In this document: positions 1 through 18,141 of the stretch, in pieces
Numbering within the stretch: position 1 is the first letter of the stretch
How the letters are laid out: each line of letters begins with the position of its first letter
DNA from: Rapana venosa
Taxonomy: Eukaryota > Mollusca > Gastropoda > Neogastropoda > Muricidae
Reading direction: 5' to 3'
Assembly (NCBI GenBank): GCA_028751875.1
Contig: CM054134.1
Span: forward strand, 76,184,185 to 76,248,184
DNA length: 64,000 bases
The notes under the pieces: model-generated
The model's database searches: none
Told to the model about the DNA's origin: nothing
Seen by the model: the letters and a program-made list of their open reading frames with translations, nothing else
Translations under genes and position numbers: made by a program

Positions 1-289
1 CATGTAGCAGCGATGGAAAGATCGTCAGCTTGTGCTGTGTACCGCGTGTGTAAACGTTTACTTGCATGGGGGGGAGCCTGCTTGTAAGGTTGAGGAAAGA
101 AGCGATTTTCCAGGAATCGTGTGGCTGGTGAGGCAAGAAGTGCTTTTCCATACATATGTACTATATGTTGGGTGCTGAAATGGTTTGAAAGTAAAATCCA
201 CTCCATTCCTCTCTAAACAGCTGCTTGCCTCGTGAGCAACATTTTCATGTATAGCAGCTCCAACATAAGTTTTGAAAACAAAATCTTTG
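1..289. other. Non-repetitive flank, no gene seen
   Basis: Mixed-composition DNA with no sizeable open frame, tRNA-like box or simple repeat. It only leads into the TTGCC array that starts near 290. Confidence 0.5.
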
Positions 290-880
290 CCTTGACTTGT
301 CCTTGCCTTGCCTTGCCTTGCTTTGCTTGCCTTGCCCTGCCCTTGTCTTAACTTGACTTGTCTTGCCTTGACTTGTCCTTTCTTGCCTTGTCTTGCCTTG
401 CTTTACACTTCCTTGCCTTGTTTTGCCTTGCCCTACACTTTCTTGCCTTGCCCTACCTTTCCTTGCCCTGCCTTTCCTTGCCTTGCCTTGCCTTGCCTTG
501 CCTTGCCTTGCCTTTCCTTGGCTTGTCTTGCCTTGCCTTGCCTTGTCTTGCCTTTCCTTTCCTTTCCTTTCCTTTCCTTTCCTTGCCTTTCCTTGCCTTG
601 AATTGCTTTGCCTTGAATTGCCTTTCCTTTCCTTGCCTTTCCTTGCCTTGAATTGCTTTGCCTTGAATTGCCTTTCCTTTCCTTGCCTTTCCTTGCCTTG
701 CACTTCCTTGCCTTGACTTGTCTTACATTGCCTAGCCTTGCCCTTCCTTGCCTTGCACTTTCTTGCTTTTCACTTTCTTGCCTTGACTTACCTTGCACTT
801 CCTTGCCTTGTCTTGTCTTGCACTTTCGTGCCTTGCCTTTCCTTACTTTGCACTTCCTTGGCTTGCTTTGCAAAACCTGG
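290..880. repeat. Pentanucleotide (TTGCC)n array with CCTTT variants
   Basis: About 590 bp built from five-base units, mainly CCTTG, with interspersed CCTTT, CACTT and GAATT variants. A block of roughly 60 bp (two near-identical copies around 587-705) is itself duplicated, so the array has grown by segment duplication as well as slippage. Open frames on both strands (Leu/Pro/Cys-rich on plus, Lys/Gln/Gly-rich on minus) follow from the stop-poor unit and are not genes. Confidence 0.9.
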
Positions 881-1109
881 CTACCCAAGACTTGAAGATT
901 TGAAGAAATTTGGTGCCTTCGACACCAAAACAAAATTGTGAATTTAAGATGTCAAGCAGCAGATGGAATGAATTTGTGTCGGGTGAGCTCAGCAACGGAT
1001 CTTATCACCCTTTCTTTTAGCAATAAGAGATCACTATCCACAATCAACACGTCTGTTGGAAGGAGAATGATTGTGCCGAGACTCTTGTATCAAGACTCAT
1101 GTGTCACCA

Positions 1110-1375
1110 GCCACCTTGGAGCAGTGGTTAGCGCCTCGGGTTACGGACTGTAAGGTCGTGGGTTCGAATCCCATATGAGTCATAGGGATTTTTTTCGGAT
1201 TCCGGCCTTCTCCTACCCAGACTGAGTTTGCTACCGGCTTATTGGGAAGACCGGGACTACACAGTCAAGCTTCATCCACTCTACGGATGCAATTTTGAGA
1301 GTTTTGTTTCAGTTATCTACCAACACTGCAGGTGTCTGTAACTCTCAGCCTGGTTGATTGGAAGAAGCGTAGAGA
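1110..1375 (+). mobile_element. tRNA-headed SINE, type D
   Basis: An A-box-like segment (AGCAGTGGTTAGCG) is followed about 40 bases later by a B box (GGTTCGAATCC), the internal RNA polymerase III promoter of tRNA-derived SINEs. The body ('caattttgagagtt...') has a second, minus-strand copy at about 24010-24275, which shows that it is dispersed. The 3' end is not clearly bounded. Confidence 0.7.
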
Positions 1376-1719
1376 ACATCTCTGTCACGAAGTCTCAAAA
1401 CAGACGCACTTCCATAGCAGCATCGTTACATGCATCCTCCTCATCGTCATTGATCGTCATGCAATAAAAGAAAATTGTCTCTGTTCTGTGGTTTGCAGAA
1501 GATGAAGCAGCAAAAAAAAGACACAATAAGACACAGGTTTCAAGACACCTGTGTCAAGACACCTGTGTCAAGACCCTGGCAGATCAAGCCTTGTGTCTAA
1601 GTCTACTTTGTTGCTTATGTAAACACACTGGGTTGATTTGATTGTTTGGTAATTCTTTCCTCATCTTTGTTATCTGTATTTGTGGTTTATGTCAGTCTCT
1701 TACCACACACCATACAACA

Positions 1720-1791
<72 letters not shown>

Positions 1792-2146
1792 ACTACAGAG
1801 ACAGAGAGAGAAAGAGTCACAGAGAGAGGGAGGATCATCAAATACCCACGTTAAAGGTCTGGTCATTCATGTCAGCGTCCGAGTTGGGTTACGGAAACAC
1901 GAGTAGCTCTGATATCGGAATGTGTCTGCTCAAAGCTTGCAGGCAGACCTCCTGCAAAGTTCCAAGGACAGGAGAAAGATCAGGCACCGCGAGCCCCACC
2001 CGGTATAAGGTAACCAACACACAGAGAAGAGAAGAGAAGAGGACAGAGGCAAAAGAATGAAGAGAGGAAGAGAGAAGGCAAGTGTCTGATGATGGCCAAT
2101 GCAGAGAAAAGGGGGCAATGACACAGAGGGTGTATCATTAGATTGT

Positions 2147-2181
<35 letters not shown>

Positions 2182-2340
2182 GGGGGAGGGGTGGGAACGC
2201 AGGCACTTTCCAGCTAAATACTTTTTTGCTGTGCTGCAGGGGTGTAATGGTGGGAAACTATTATAAGAGACTGGAAGAGGGTGGGCTGTATGTTTTTTTA
2301 CAATCATTTTATTTTTAGTTTTATTATTTTATTCTTTATA
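1376..2340. repeat. Intergenic stretch with (CA)n, a SINE-tail fragment and a G run
   Basis: It contains a short direct repeat of an AAGACACCTGTGTC unit (about 1540-1570), a (CA)n array at 1722-1790, a fragment at about 1853-1925 ('cattcatgtcagcgtccgag') that matches the middle of the type F SINE at 24725-25075, and a G run of about 40 at 2149-2190. No gene is supported. Confidence 0.7.
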
Positions 2341-4690
<2,350 letters not shown>

Positions 4691-4708
4691 GTGGGTGTTT
4701 TTTTTAAC

Positions 4709-5009
4709 AACCCCCCCCCAAACCCCCACACCCCCACTTCCCCCCCCCCCCCTTTCCCCCCCCCCCCCCTTTCCCCCCCCCCCATTCCCCCCCCCCCCCC
4801 CCCCCCCCTATCCCCTCCCCCCATATCCCCCCCCCCCCCCCCCCACATATCCCCCCCCCCCCCCGCCCCCACCCCCCCCCCCCATTTTCCCCCCCCCCCC
4901 CAATACCCCCTCCCCCCCACCCCCCCCCCCTTTTCCCCCCCCCCCCACCCCCCCAATACCCCCCCCCCAAAACCCCCCCACGCCCCACAACCCCCCCCCC
5001 CCCCCCCCC

Positions 5010-5050
<41 letters not shown>

Positions 5051-5052
5051 TT
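4709..5052. repeat. C-rich tract with A/T interruptions
   Basis: About 340 bp that is almost entirely C on the plus strand, broken by single A, TTT or TAT. The minus strand is a near-continuous G tract that could form G-quadruplexes, with i-motifs on the plus strand. Open frames here are only poly-Pro or poly-Gly readings. Confidence 0.9.
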
Positions 5053-5523
5053 CTCACCACCGGCCCCGGGATTAGCAGACTTTTGGCTGGGCCCAAATGA
5101 AGAAATCTCCGCTTTTCCTCACAACATTCTGTGCTGGCGCTGCCTGGTTTTGTACAACCCCCCGTTGGGCCTCCATCTTCTGAAAACGGGGTACGTCCCT
5201 GTTAAACCCAACAAAGCAAAGATTTGTTGTGATTGCTTTTAATTGTTGGTGTAGATGGTGGTGTAGTGGGTGGTGGTGGTGGGTGGTGTGGGTGTGTGGT
5301 GGTGGTAGTGTGTGTGTGTGTGTGTATGTGTGTGTTTGTGTGTGTGTGTGTGTGTGTGTATGTGTAGTGTGTGTGTGTGTGTGTGTATACAAGTGTACGC
5401 AAGCTCTCACATAGGCATCTACAGAAGCACGTGGGTCCACACGCAATATACACATACCTGCTCGCGGGAGTATACACACACCCACACACACACACACGCA
5501 CACACACACACACACACACACAT
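5053..5523. repeat. Short unique segment followed by (TG)n and (AC)n arrays
   Basis: 5053-5250 is unique with no gene. (TG)n-rich arrays run at 5250-5390 and (AC)n at 5474-5522. The AC array runs straight into the 5'-truncated SINE at 5524. Confidence 0.75.
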
Positions 5524-5757
5524 CCTTCGGATGAGACTATAAACCGAGGCCCCGTATGCGAATGCACGCAGAACATCTTGCGCACACGTTAAATCCTGTT
5601 CCGCTTTTCGTAAGAGTAGGCCATTGTGTGCCGGTGGGAACAGATGACGGAATTGACAAAACCGCATACACACGGGGACTGGATGTAAAAAAAAGCACAT
5701 AAGTGCTTATTCCATTATCTTCGATATAAAAGAATAAGATAAGATAAAAATAAGAAG
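5524..5757 (+). mobile_element. SINE type A, 5'-truncated copy
   Basis: It carries the type A body: 'GATGAGACTATAAACCGAGG', then 'CATCTTGCGCACACGTTAAA', then 'GAGTAGGCCATTGTGTGCCG', then the 3' hairpin AAGCACATAAGTGCTT, and an A-rich 'ATATAAAAGAATAAG' tail. The tRNA-like head is missing. Type A is the commonest dispersed element in the window, with about 19 copies or fragments on both strands. Confidence 0.85.
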
Positions 5758-5884
5758 ACACACACACACACACAGTGTCTGAGAGAGACACACACATACA
5801 CACAGACAGAGTCAGACGGACAGAGACACAAAGAGAGATGGCAGTGGGTCACCAAAACGCAGGAAAAGAGGGCATCATGACCAA

Positions 5885-5919
<35 letters not shown>

Positions 5920-7866
5920 ATGATATTTTTTTTTAATTCAACATCCCTTTTGATTAATGCTATTCAAACATAGCACCTGGTTGACATTTTTCATTGTAAA
6001 CAAATACCCCACCCCCACTCCCAACCCCCAACACACCACCCCACACACACACACACCTCACACCTTCCCTTTTTCATCGCCTCTCCCGCTCGTCACGACT
6101 AAAAACACACAAAAAAAAGACAGAACCAACAACAAAAACAAAAACCCAACAAAAAAAAAGCAGCTTCCTAAAGGGGGTGAAACTCTTTATTTAGAGAACA
6201 AGTGACATGCCCCCTTCGGAAAAAAAACTCTTACCTCCCCTCCCCCACCACCACCCCCCCACCCTCACCCCACCATCCCCCCCCCCCCCCCCATACCACC
6301 AAATTTGTTCCCCACTTTCCAACATGTTTAGCCCCATTTTTTTCTTCCTCCTCTCTCACCCCTTTCCTTTCTTCTCTGACTACCCCCCCCCCCCCCCCCC
6401 CCCCAAAACCCCCCCTACCTCCATCCCTCCCCCCACCCCCCCCCCCCCCCTTACCCCCTCACCCCTCTTCCTTTACAAATACCCTTCTCCCTTTAAAAAT
6501 AAAACTCTTCAGCCCCCTTCTTGATTTCCCGCATGTTTTCAAATTCTGGCAAAATTTTTTGTTTCCCCCCCCCAAAAAAAAAACCCAAACCCCCACACAA
6601 AAAAAAAAACCCCAAATAAAAAAAAAAAATTAACTGGGGGGGGGGACACAAAGCACAAAGCATTCCTCTCACCCATACCCCCTACTCACTTCCCCCAAAC
6701 CCAACCTCCCCCCCCCCCCCCCCCCCCCTCCCCCGCTCTCCGTCTCCCCCTCTCTCTCTCTCTCTTCCTCCTCCTCCCTCTCTCCTCCCCCTCTCTCCCT
6801 CTCCTTCCCTCTCTCTCCCTCTCCTCCCTCTCTCCTCCCCTCTCCCCCCCCTCTTCTCTCTCCCTTTTTCCCCTCCCTCCCTCTCTCTCTCTCTCTCCCC
6901 TCTCCTCTCTCTCTCTCTTCCCACCATCTCTCCTCTCCCCCCATTCCCCCCCCCCACCCCTCTCTTCCCCCCTCCCTCTCTCCCTCCCCCCCTTTCACCC
7001 CCCACCCCCCCCCACCCCCCCCACAGAGATGGTTTTGGGAAATAAAGGAAGGAAAAAGCGAGAAAGATGGGGTGGTGGTGGGGGGTCGGGGGGTTGGGGG
7101 GGAAGGGGATCGATAAAGAAAGAGTAGGGGGGATGAAAGGGGGGGATTTTGTCCCTAACAAGGGGGAAGAGCTGTAACCCAAAAATAAAGGTTAGGAGGG
7201 GGAAGGGGGGGGGGGGGGGGGGGAGAAAGAAGACAACAGACGAAAAAGACAGAAGAACAGAGGCGTGTTGCGCGGCGCACACACCCCAAAACGAACAACA
7301 AACACAAAACACAAAAAAAAAAAAAAAAAAAAAAAAAGCGGGAAGAAGGGGAAAGGCAAAGAGAGACCCAGAACAGAGAGAGTGAGAACAGAGAGAAATA
7401 CTGAGAGAGAGAGACAGAGGGAGCAGAGACAGAAAAAGAGGCAGAGACAGAAGAGACACAGCGGAGAGGGCACAGACAACAACAGACAGACAAGAGAGGA
7501 GAGAAGGGAGGAGAGAGAGAGAGAGAGAAAAGGAGGAGAGAGAGAGAGAAGAGAATAAAATGATGATGAGATAACGCAACGAAAAGCGATGATGAAAAAA
7601 ATGATATAAACTCTTTTTTCTAATGATTACGAATTTTTTTTTCCACATACTTCCCCCCCCCCCCCCCCCCCCACACAAACACCCCAAAAAACCCCCCCCC
7701 CCCCCCCCCACCCCCCCACCCACCCCCCAAAAACCCCCCCCAATCTGGCCCTTTTTCTTTGAATAGAAACTATATTAATGAAATTCACGCTATGATTGAA
7801 AGACAGACAGACAGACAGACAGACACATAGACAGACACTGAAACAGAGACAGACAAAGAGAGACAC

Positions 7867-7901
<35 letters not shown>

Positions 7902-7937
7902 CATAGACAGACACTGAAACAGAGACAGACAAACACA

Positions 7938-7972
<35 letters not shown>

Positions 7973-8061
7973 GACACACAGACAAACAGACACAGAGAGT
8001 TAAACACATTATCCGTGTCAAGGAGGAGCACTGGGGTAGTGTGTTTTATAAGACCCGCGCC

Positions 8062-8107
<46 letters not shown>

Positions 8108-8113
8108 AAAAAG
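5758..8113. repeat. Low-complexity block: C/T tracts, poly-A, (GA)n, (CAGA)n
   Basis: It contains (ATC)n at 5886-5919, C-rich tracts at 6240-6470, C/T-rich tracts at 6700-7022, a G run at 7204-7223, poly-A at 7312-7337, GA-rich DNA at 7370-7557, a C run at 7653-7740, (CAGA)n at 7798-8000, and poly-C followed by poly-A at 8063-8112. No unique gene sequence remains. Frames of up to about 240 codons are low-complexity Ser/Leu/Cys/Val or Pro readings. Confidence 0.85.
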
Positions 8114-8179
8114 TTAACTGAGAGGCTCAAATGACCTCGTTGAAAAGCCACACATGCTATAGCTATGGGACAAGGAAGG

Positions 8180-9043
8180 GGGGGGGAGAGGAAGGTGAGA
8201 GGCAGACGCACTGACAACACTGGAAACAGAAAGAACGCGAGGAGGCTGAACGAGAGGAGAGAGAGGAGAGGAGAGAGAGAGTGAGAGAGAAGAGAAACGC
8301 ATGAGACAGACAAGAAGTGCTGAAGAAGAAAAGAGACGACGAGAGATGGCTGAACGAGAGATGATGAGAGAGAGAGAGAGATGGTGGAGAGAGAGAGAGA
8401 GAGAGGCTGAAGAGAGATGAGAGAGAGAGAAGAGAGAGATGAGAGGAGAGATGGCTGAGAGAGAGAGAGTGAGAAGAGAGAGTGAGAGAGAGAGAGAGGT
8501 GGAGAGAGAGAGAGAGATGGCTGAGGAGATGAGGAGAGAGAGGTAGAGAGAGATGAGAAGAGATGGCTGAGAGAGATGAGAGAGAGAGAGAGATGCTGAG
8601 AGGAGAGGAAGAGAGAAGAGATGCTGAGAGAGAGAGTGAGGAGAGAGAGAGGAGAGAGAGAGAGGAGAGAGAGAGAGGGAGGGAGATGGAGGAGAGAGAG
8701 AGAGAGATGGAGATCTGAGAGAGAGAGAGAGAGAGATGGCTGAGAGAGAGAGATGAGAGTAGGAGAGGAGAGAGGGGGGAGCTGAGAGAGAGAGAGAGGA
8801 TGGCTGAGAGAGAGAGATGAGCTGAGAGAGAGAGAGAGGGCTGAGAGAGGAGAGAAGAGGGAGGGGGGGGGGCTGAGAGAGAGAGAGAGAGTGAGAGAGA
8901 GAGAGAGACTGAGAGAGAGAGGGGGCTGAGAGAGAGAGAGAGAGAGGGGGCTGAGAGAGAGAGAGAGAGATGAGAGCTGAGGAGAGAGAGAGAGGCTGAG
9001 AGAGAGATGACTGAGAGAGAGAGAGATGGCTGAGAGAGAGAGT

Positions 9044-9126
<83 letters not shown>

Positions 9127-9140
9127 TCAAAGGGAAGGGG
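8180..9140 (+). repeat. Polypurine GA block with a TGGCTGAG-type unit
   Basis: About 950 bp in which the plus strand is overwhelmingly purine. (GA)n runs are punctuated by short TGGCTGAG or ATGAGAG interruptions at irregular spacing, so it is a degenerate minisatellite built on GA. The minus strand reads as Ser/Leu in two overlapping frames of about 340 codons, as expected from (TC)n with few stops. It could form triplex DNA. Confidence 0.9.
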
Positions 9141-9854
9141 GAGAAGAAAGACTAGAAGAAAGGGGGTTCCATTGCTGACAGATTTTACAGGCTGCACAAT
9201 GACACTCCACCCCACCCCACCCCCATCACTCCACCCTACCCCACCTACCCAACCCTCTCCTCATAGCCCGCCCCTCACCTCCCTCCTCCTCCTCCTCCAC
9301 CGCCCCCCCCCCCCCCCCCACCCCACCCCTCCCCTGCCATATCCATCCTTTCCCTCCTATACCCCCCTCCACTCCTCCCGCCCCATCTTCTTCTCGTGAC
9401 AAAAAGACAGCGATGTGTGTTATTATGGGAGGTTGACGGTCTAACTCGACTTAACCTTCCTCCAACAGCGCGTTTCATTCTGCGGCCTAGTATGGTGGTG
9501 TTAACGAGATTTAAATGGTCTGGTATGTCACACTATGAAGATTGCTCCTATTTGAAGGCTTATTAGAGAGAAAGAGAAAGAGGTTTGTTTTGATAAGCGA
9601 GAGGCCCATTCACAAGGGGACAGTGCCCCCTCCCCCCTCCCCCCCCACCACACACACACACAAAACACATAATGTCATAAGTCTGAGAACCTAATTGATT
9701 ACAGCCCAAATATTTAGTCATCATGGCATGGATTCTATAACACGGTTACAGAAAGATTTAGAACCTCTTTTTTTCATAAGCTTTAGGTAGAAGAGAGAGA
9801 GAAAGAGAGAGAGAGTTAGTTCATGGATTTGTTTTCTCCTTGTTTCTGCTATCA

Positions 9855-9904
<50 letters not shown>

Positions 9905-10076
9905 GTGGTGCGTGGTGGTGCGTGCGTGCGTGCGTGCGTACATTTGGACTTGTTAGAACTATTACTTGCTATTGGTTGTATGACTGTAAGAATGAGTTGA
10001 GTGCAAGCGCTTTGATTTCTCTGTGGAAGATACAGCACTATATAAATTCCATTTATTATTATTATTATTATTATTA

Positions 10077-10110
<34 letters not shown>

Positions 10111-10235
10111 CCATGGAAGCTTCTATCATTCGGTAGGCCACGAGGACATTAACTTATTCTTGCGAATGCAGTCAACACTTCATAATTATTAAAAGCCTCT
10201 CGCTGTAAGGTACCGGTACACACACACACACACAC

Positions 10236-10298
<63 letters not shown>

Positions 10299-10606
10299 CA
10301 TACAGAGCAAAATGGTGGGGATCAACTTGCTTTGAGTGGAAAGACATACTGTAGAAAGCTGAGAATTACGGAAAGGATGGAGGAAGCTGGTTGCAAAGTC
10401 TTCAGTGGTGCCCAAATGGTGGACAAGACTGTGGGATAGGTGAGGTACAATCTCGCAGTGATATACTTATTCCCAGGTGGGTGACCGCCGTGGTGTTTTG
10501 GTGGGAAAGGCACAACTAAAACAACATGATAAATATTGTCGATAATGGTAATGCTCTACCCCCCTACCCTCCCACCCCCACCCCTTCATGGTGGTAAGAT
10601 GGGGAA

Positions 10607-10703
<97 letters not shown>

Positions 10704-10768
10704 ATAACAACAAACAAAACAATCATGAATGATCTGGAACTCTCTCTCTCTCTCTCTAGTATAATAGT

Positions 10769-10824
<56 letters not shown>

Positions 10825-10853
10825 CGACGACGACGATGACGATGATCATCATC

Positions 10854-10887
<34 letters not shown>

Positions 10888-11172
10888 TATTAATAATAAT
10901 AACAACAACATGATTATAACAGTAGCAGCAGCAGCAACAACAACAACGATCATGACGAAATAGTAATGTAACCTTTTACTGTGCTTGTTTTGTTCAACTC
11001 GTTTCTTGCCCTGCAGCACTTGACGACAGACAGACAGACAGACATTCCTCACTGTAGGCTAGACCTAGACTAGCTAGCTGTAAAACGGCCTTCTTCTCCT
11101 TATGCTCAACTCACCACCCTCTTTTCGCACTCTTCTTCTTCTTCTCGTGTGTGTGTGTGTGTGTGTGTGTGT

Positions 11173-11219
<47 letters not shown>

Positions 11220-11330
11220 CTGATACACACAGGAGGCGCGCACACGCACGCACTCGCGCGCGCAGACACGTTTGCTAGCCTATAAATGTCAGAGCTCTTT
11301 CCACCAACCCCCCTTTTTTCTGTGTTTTTT
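9141..11330. repeat. Microsatellite cluster with a SINE-tail copy
   Basis: It contains a C run (9303-9319), (GT)n then GC-rich variants (9858-9940), (ATT)n (10050-10110), (CA)n(GA)n (10217-10297), (CA)n(TA)n (10606-10702), (GAT)n(AAT)n (10770-10900) and (GT)n(CT)n (11146-11217). At about 9990-10050 a short element with 'AGCGCTTTGATTTCT' and 'CACTATATAAATTCCAT' precedes the ATT array. No gene is supported. Confidence 0.8.
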
Positions 11331-12239
11331 CCCTTTTTTTCTTTCTTTCTTTCTTTCTCTCTTTCTTTTCTGTCAGCAGAGTAAGTGAGAAGCAACAACT
11401 GAATGTTACAGGGAAAATAGGAATGGAGAAAGAGGGAAAGTATATGTGTGTGTGTGTGTGTGTGTGTGTTGTGTGTGTGTGTTACTGGGGGAGGGGGAAA
11501 GATGAGGGAGGGAAGAGGGGCTGGAAAATAAAAGAAAAGTGGAGAAAAGGAAGAAAGCAAAAAACTAGACAGGAAAAGAAAAAGGAATATCCCCCCCCCC
11601 CCCCCCCAAAAAAAAAAAAAAAAAAAAAAAGCAAAAACAAAACCCCTAAAAAATCCATTAAAAAAAACCGAAAAGGAAAAGAAATAAATAGAAAACTGTA
11701 GAGAATTTGTTGACGTGTTTGGGGTTTTTTGTTGTTGTTTTTTTGTTTTTTTAATAGATTCGCCCGAAAACGAGAACAAAAGCCCAATCCCTCTCTATCC
11801 TCCATCTCCCTCCCTCATCCCCATCAACCAGCAACCCCCACACCCAGCATTGCAAGTCCGCACCAACAACAACTATGAAGTATAAAGAAAAAAGGTTACA
11901 AAACAACAATAAATAAACAATAAAAGTATTATCAAAAAACAAAAGAACGAAAAAAAACAAGAAGAAAGGCAGAAAACAGATACAAAAAGAAATTATACCA
12001 AAAAAAAGAAAAGAGAAAGAAAAAGAAGAAAGAAAGAGTAAGGTAGGAAAAACAGAATACATAAAATAAATATAACCAAAAGACACTTTAAAGGGTAACA
12101 AGAAGAGAGAGACAGAAGAGAACAAAAAAGAAAAATCAAAAAAAACAAAAAAAAATAACTACAGCCACAAGTTCTAGTTTCTAGATTACAAAAAGTTGGG
12201 AGTAACAGAACGAAATCAAAAGAGACAAAATAATTGTCT

Positions 12240-12328
<89 letters not shown>

Positions 12329-12620
12329 TATATATTAAAAGGCAGAAAAGAAAGAAAGAACTTTGAAAGACTTTTTTTCAAAAAAAAAGGGGGACAATTT
12401 GAAGACATTTAGAACGAAACAACAAGAGCAAAGGAAGAACAAAGAAAACAGATACATCAACAATAATTAAAACAACACAACACGAACAGGGGGAGAAAAA
12501 AAAAGAAACAAGGTCACCAACACCAGTAGCACCAGCAACAACAACAACAACAAATCAGGGAAAAAGAGTGAGAGGGGAGTGGGGGGAGGGGGTGGAGGGG
12601 GGAACAGCCGTTTATTCTGT
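11331..12620. repeat. A- and purine-rich stretch with (AT)n
   Basis: (TTTC)n lies at 11337-11370, (TG)n at 11443-11482, a C run then poly-A at 11591-11630, and (AT)n at 12244-12340. The rest is strongly A/AG-biased. Reading frames are Phe/Ser-rich shadows. I see no gene. Confidence 0.7.
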
Positions 12621-13940
12621 CTACATGTTCTAGATTATCCTTAAGATTAAAAAAAAAATTAAAACAACTCTATTCTATTCTGGTGGTTTCAAAGAAGCTT
12701 AAAAACAAGAGAGCAGACAGAAAATGAGTGCGTTCTTCACTTTGAATTTAAGAAGGAATAACAACACTGCATTAACTTAAAGCTCAAAACTTTGTGTCAG
12801 CAGCACTGGCTTTTTGCTTTTGGATAATCTCAACAGTAAAAGTTGCTAGTTTGTTTTTGTTCTTTCGATGAAGCTTAATGGAATTCTGATGCTAACTTTG
12901 TAAATCTCGATGATCTTCGTCAGTTCACAAAAGTGAGGAAAGTCAGTAAGTACTCAAAATTGTTTATCACCAATCTGTTATTAATGTTATAAAAAAATAT
13001 TTATTTTCCAGAAAAAATATGTAAGCTGTTCGATGTACATTTGGTTAATTAAATGCTCCATTTGTTCATTAGTTGGTTGGTTGATTGGTTGCCTGCTTGC
13101 GTGCTTGCTTGTTCGTTTGGAAGATTGGATGGTTAATTTTCAGTGAGTGAGCTAGCTCGCGGGTGAGTTAATTGGTCACTAACTAAATATGACTGGCTCA
13201 GTGACCTTTTCAGTTACTTGAGCAAGGTAAGTGTTAAATAATTTCTAGTTCTGAGGAGACAGCACGCAACAAAAAGAAAGCAATGTTGTGTTTTGGTATT
13301 AATTTTGTTTCGGAGGACACCTCTGTTGGTATGCATATGCTAGCCTTAAATGGTTTCCTCCTTGCTCAACTGCACGAACACAGTCCAAACTTAACTGGAA
13401 AATACTTCAAACTGCTTACCACCTTTATATCAAGACTCGCGAAAACACGATTGAGAATAATGTCGTTAAAAAGATATTAGATGAATAAAAGCCCTGTCGA
13501 GACTGTAAAGGCAAAGCCTGTACTCCCCTTAACTTTCCCAGGAAAATTATTTTAGGTTCTTATGAAAAGTGTCTCGCTGTAAGATGTTACCGAGGGTGAG
13601 GTTTCATTCACCCCCGGGACCTCTGATCAAGGCTCATTCAGGAGCCGAAACTCGAGTCAGGTCAGGCCAAAGGCATGGATGGTTCTTACTCCACAATGCC
13701 TCAAATGCTGTCATTGAAAGATGATACTTTCTAGGTTTTTTTCTGTTGTTTTTTGTTGTTGTTGTTGTTGTTGTTTTTTGGGGGGCGGGGGTTGATTGAA
13801 TCTTTAATCAATCATTTTCAAAATGAGGGAAAAGTTGTAACTGGTTACCTGCACTTGTTTCCTTCCGCTACTCTTTTCTAAAAAAAAAATCTATTATTTG
13901 TCAGATTTGGGACAGCAATAGCTGCTCTCTGATAGTTGAT
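12621..13940. other. Quiet AT-rich intergenic DNA, no gene seen
   Basis: One of the few long stretches without strong repeats. No frame exceeds about 65 codons, and none resembles a known family. Short runs such as (GTT)n near 13755 and (GAC)n(GAA)n at 13945-14000 close the segment. Confidence 0.55.
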
Positions 13941-14129
13941 TGATGACGACGAGGACGACGACGACGACGACGACGACGAAGAAGAAGAAGAAGAAGAAGA
14001 ATTTTTTTCTTGCGATGTTGCAGTCAGTCTGTGCATTGGTAGTTCCCCTGGTGAAGGAAAAGAGTAGGTAAGTTTCCACAGGGAGCTTTCAGACCGGGGG
14101 AAATAGAATTCTTATCTCCGTTGAGCCTG

Positions 14130-14345
14130 TCCACTTTGCGACAACAATCACTTAAGGACACAACAGAGGCAGCTTCAGTCCCACAGCAGCAATACAAGAG
14201 GAGTCGTTGCGGGCACTGCGCAGAATATGATTGTTCAGGCTGTGCTGGGTGTCTTAGGCAAACTTGAACCTGGCGGAGCCTGGCCCTCTTTAGCCCAGAC
14301 TGCATGCTGGGTACGTTTGTGCCATTCATGCAAGTGGCCATAGCT
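14130..14345 (+). pseudogene. Possible CXXC-type zinc-finger remnant, frameshifted
   Basis: In one plus frame 14176-14265 reads QQQYKRSRCGHCAEYDC then SGCAGCL. One frame over, 14253-14340 reads GKLEPGGAWPSLAQTACW then VRLCHSC. Together these resemble the CXXC zinc finger, which has paired CGxC and DCGxCxxC motifs, then a K-x-GG segment and a final QxCxxRxC. One of the usual cysteine pairs is incomplete and a frame change is needed, so a functional finger is unlikely. CXXC domains bind unmethylated CpG DNA in chromatin proteins. The resemblance is by eye only and could be chance. Confidence 0.3.
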
Positions 14346-14518
14346 GGCCTACTCTACTGCAAAAAGAGGGATTGTGTTTGTTCGCTTATTGTTTTATTGT
14401 TTGTTGGGGTTTTGTTTTTTTAAACATGTGTGTTCTGTGTGCGTTTACACAAGAGACTTTGGTTCATGGTCTCATCCGTACTTTCATAAAAGAAGGTTTC
14501 TGACCAATGTTGATTGCA

Positions 14519-14608
14519 GGAGAAAATACCCTTCGAAGAAGACCTCAGTTTAGACTCGAACTACTACCTCCAGTCATCGCCAGATGACATGCATGATGCT
14601 TCAGCCAC

Positions 14609-14610
<2 letters not shown>
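14519..14610 (+). CDS. Possible small exon, unrecognised
   Basis: It follows a good 3' splice-site match (TTGATTGCAG at 14509-14518). The open frame reads EKIPFEEDLSLDSNYYLQ then SSPDDMHDASAT: acidic, Ser-rich and not low-complexity, before it runs into (CT)n at 14611. No clear donor is visible because of the CT array. It lies 180 bp downstream of the CXXC-like remnant on the same strand and could belong to the same decayed gene. This is weak evidence. Confidence 0.2.
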
Positions 14611-18140
<3,530 letters not shown>

Positions 18141-18141
18141 T

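Noticed and set aside
1522..1575. Palindromic AAGACACCTGTGTC pair as a regulatory site
   Set aside because: It is a short direct repeat with incidental symmetry, and no gene lies nearby.
8114..9215. Two overlapping minus-strand open frames of about 340-350 codons, Ser/Leu-rich
   Set aside because: They are translations of the (TC)n strand of a polypurine block. Both frames are equally 'open' and have no domain.
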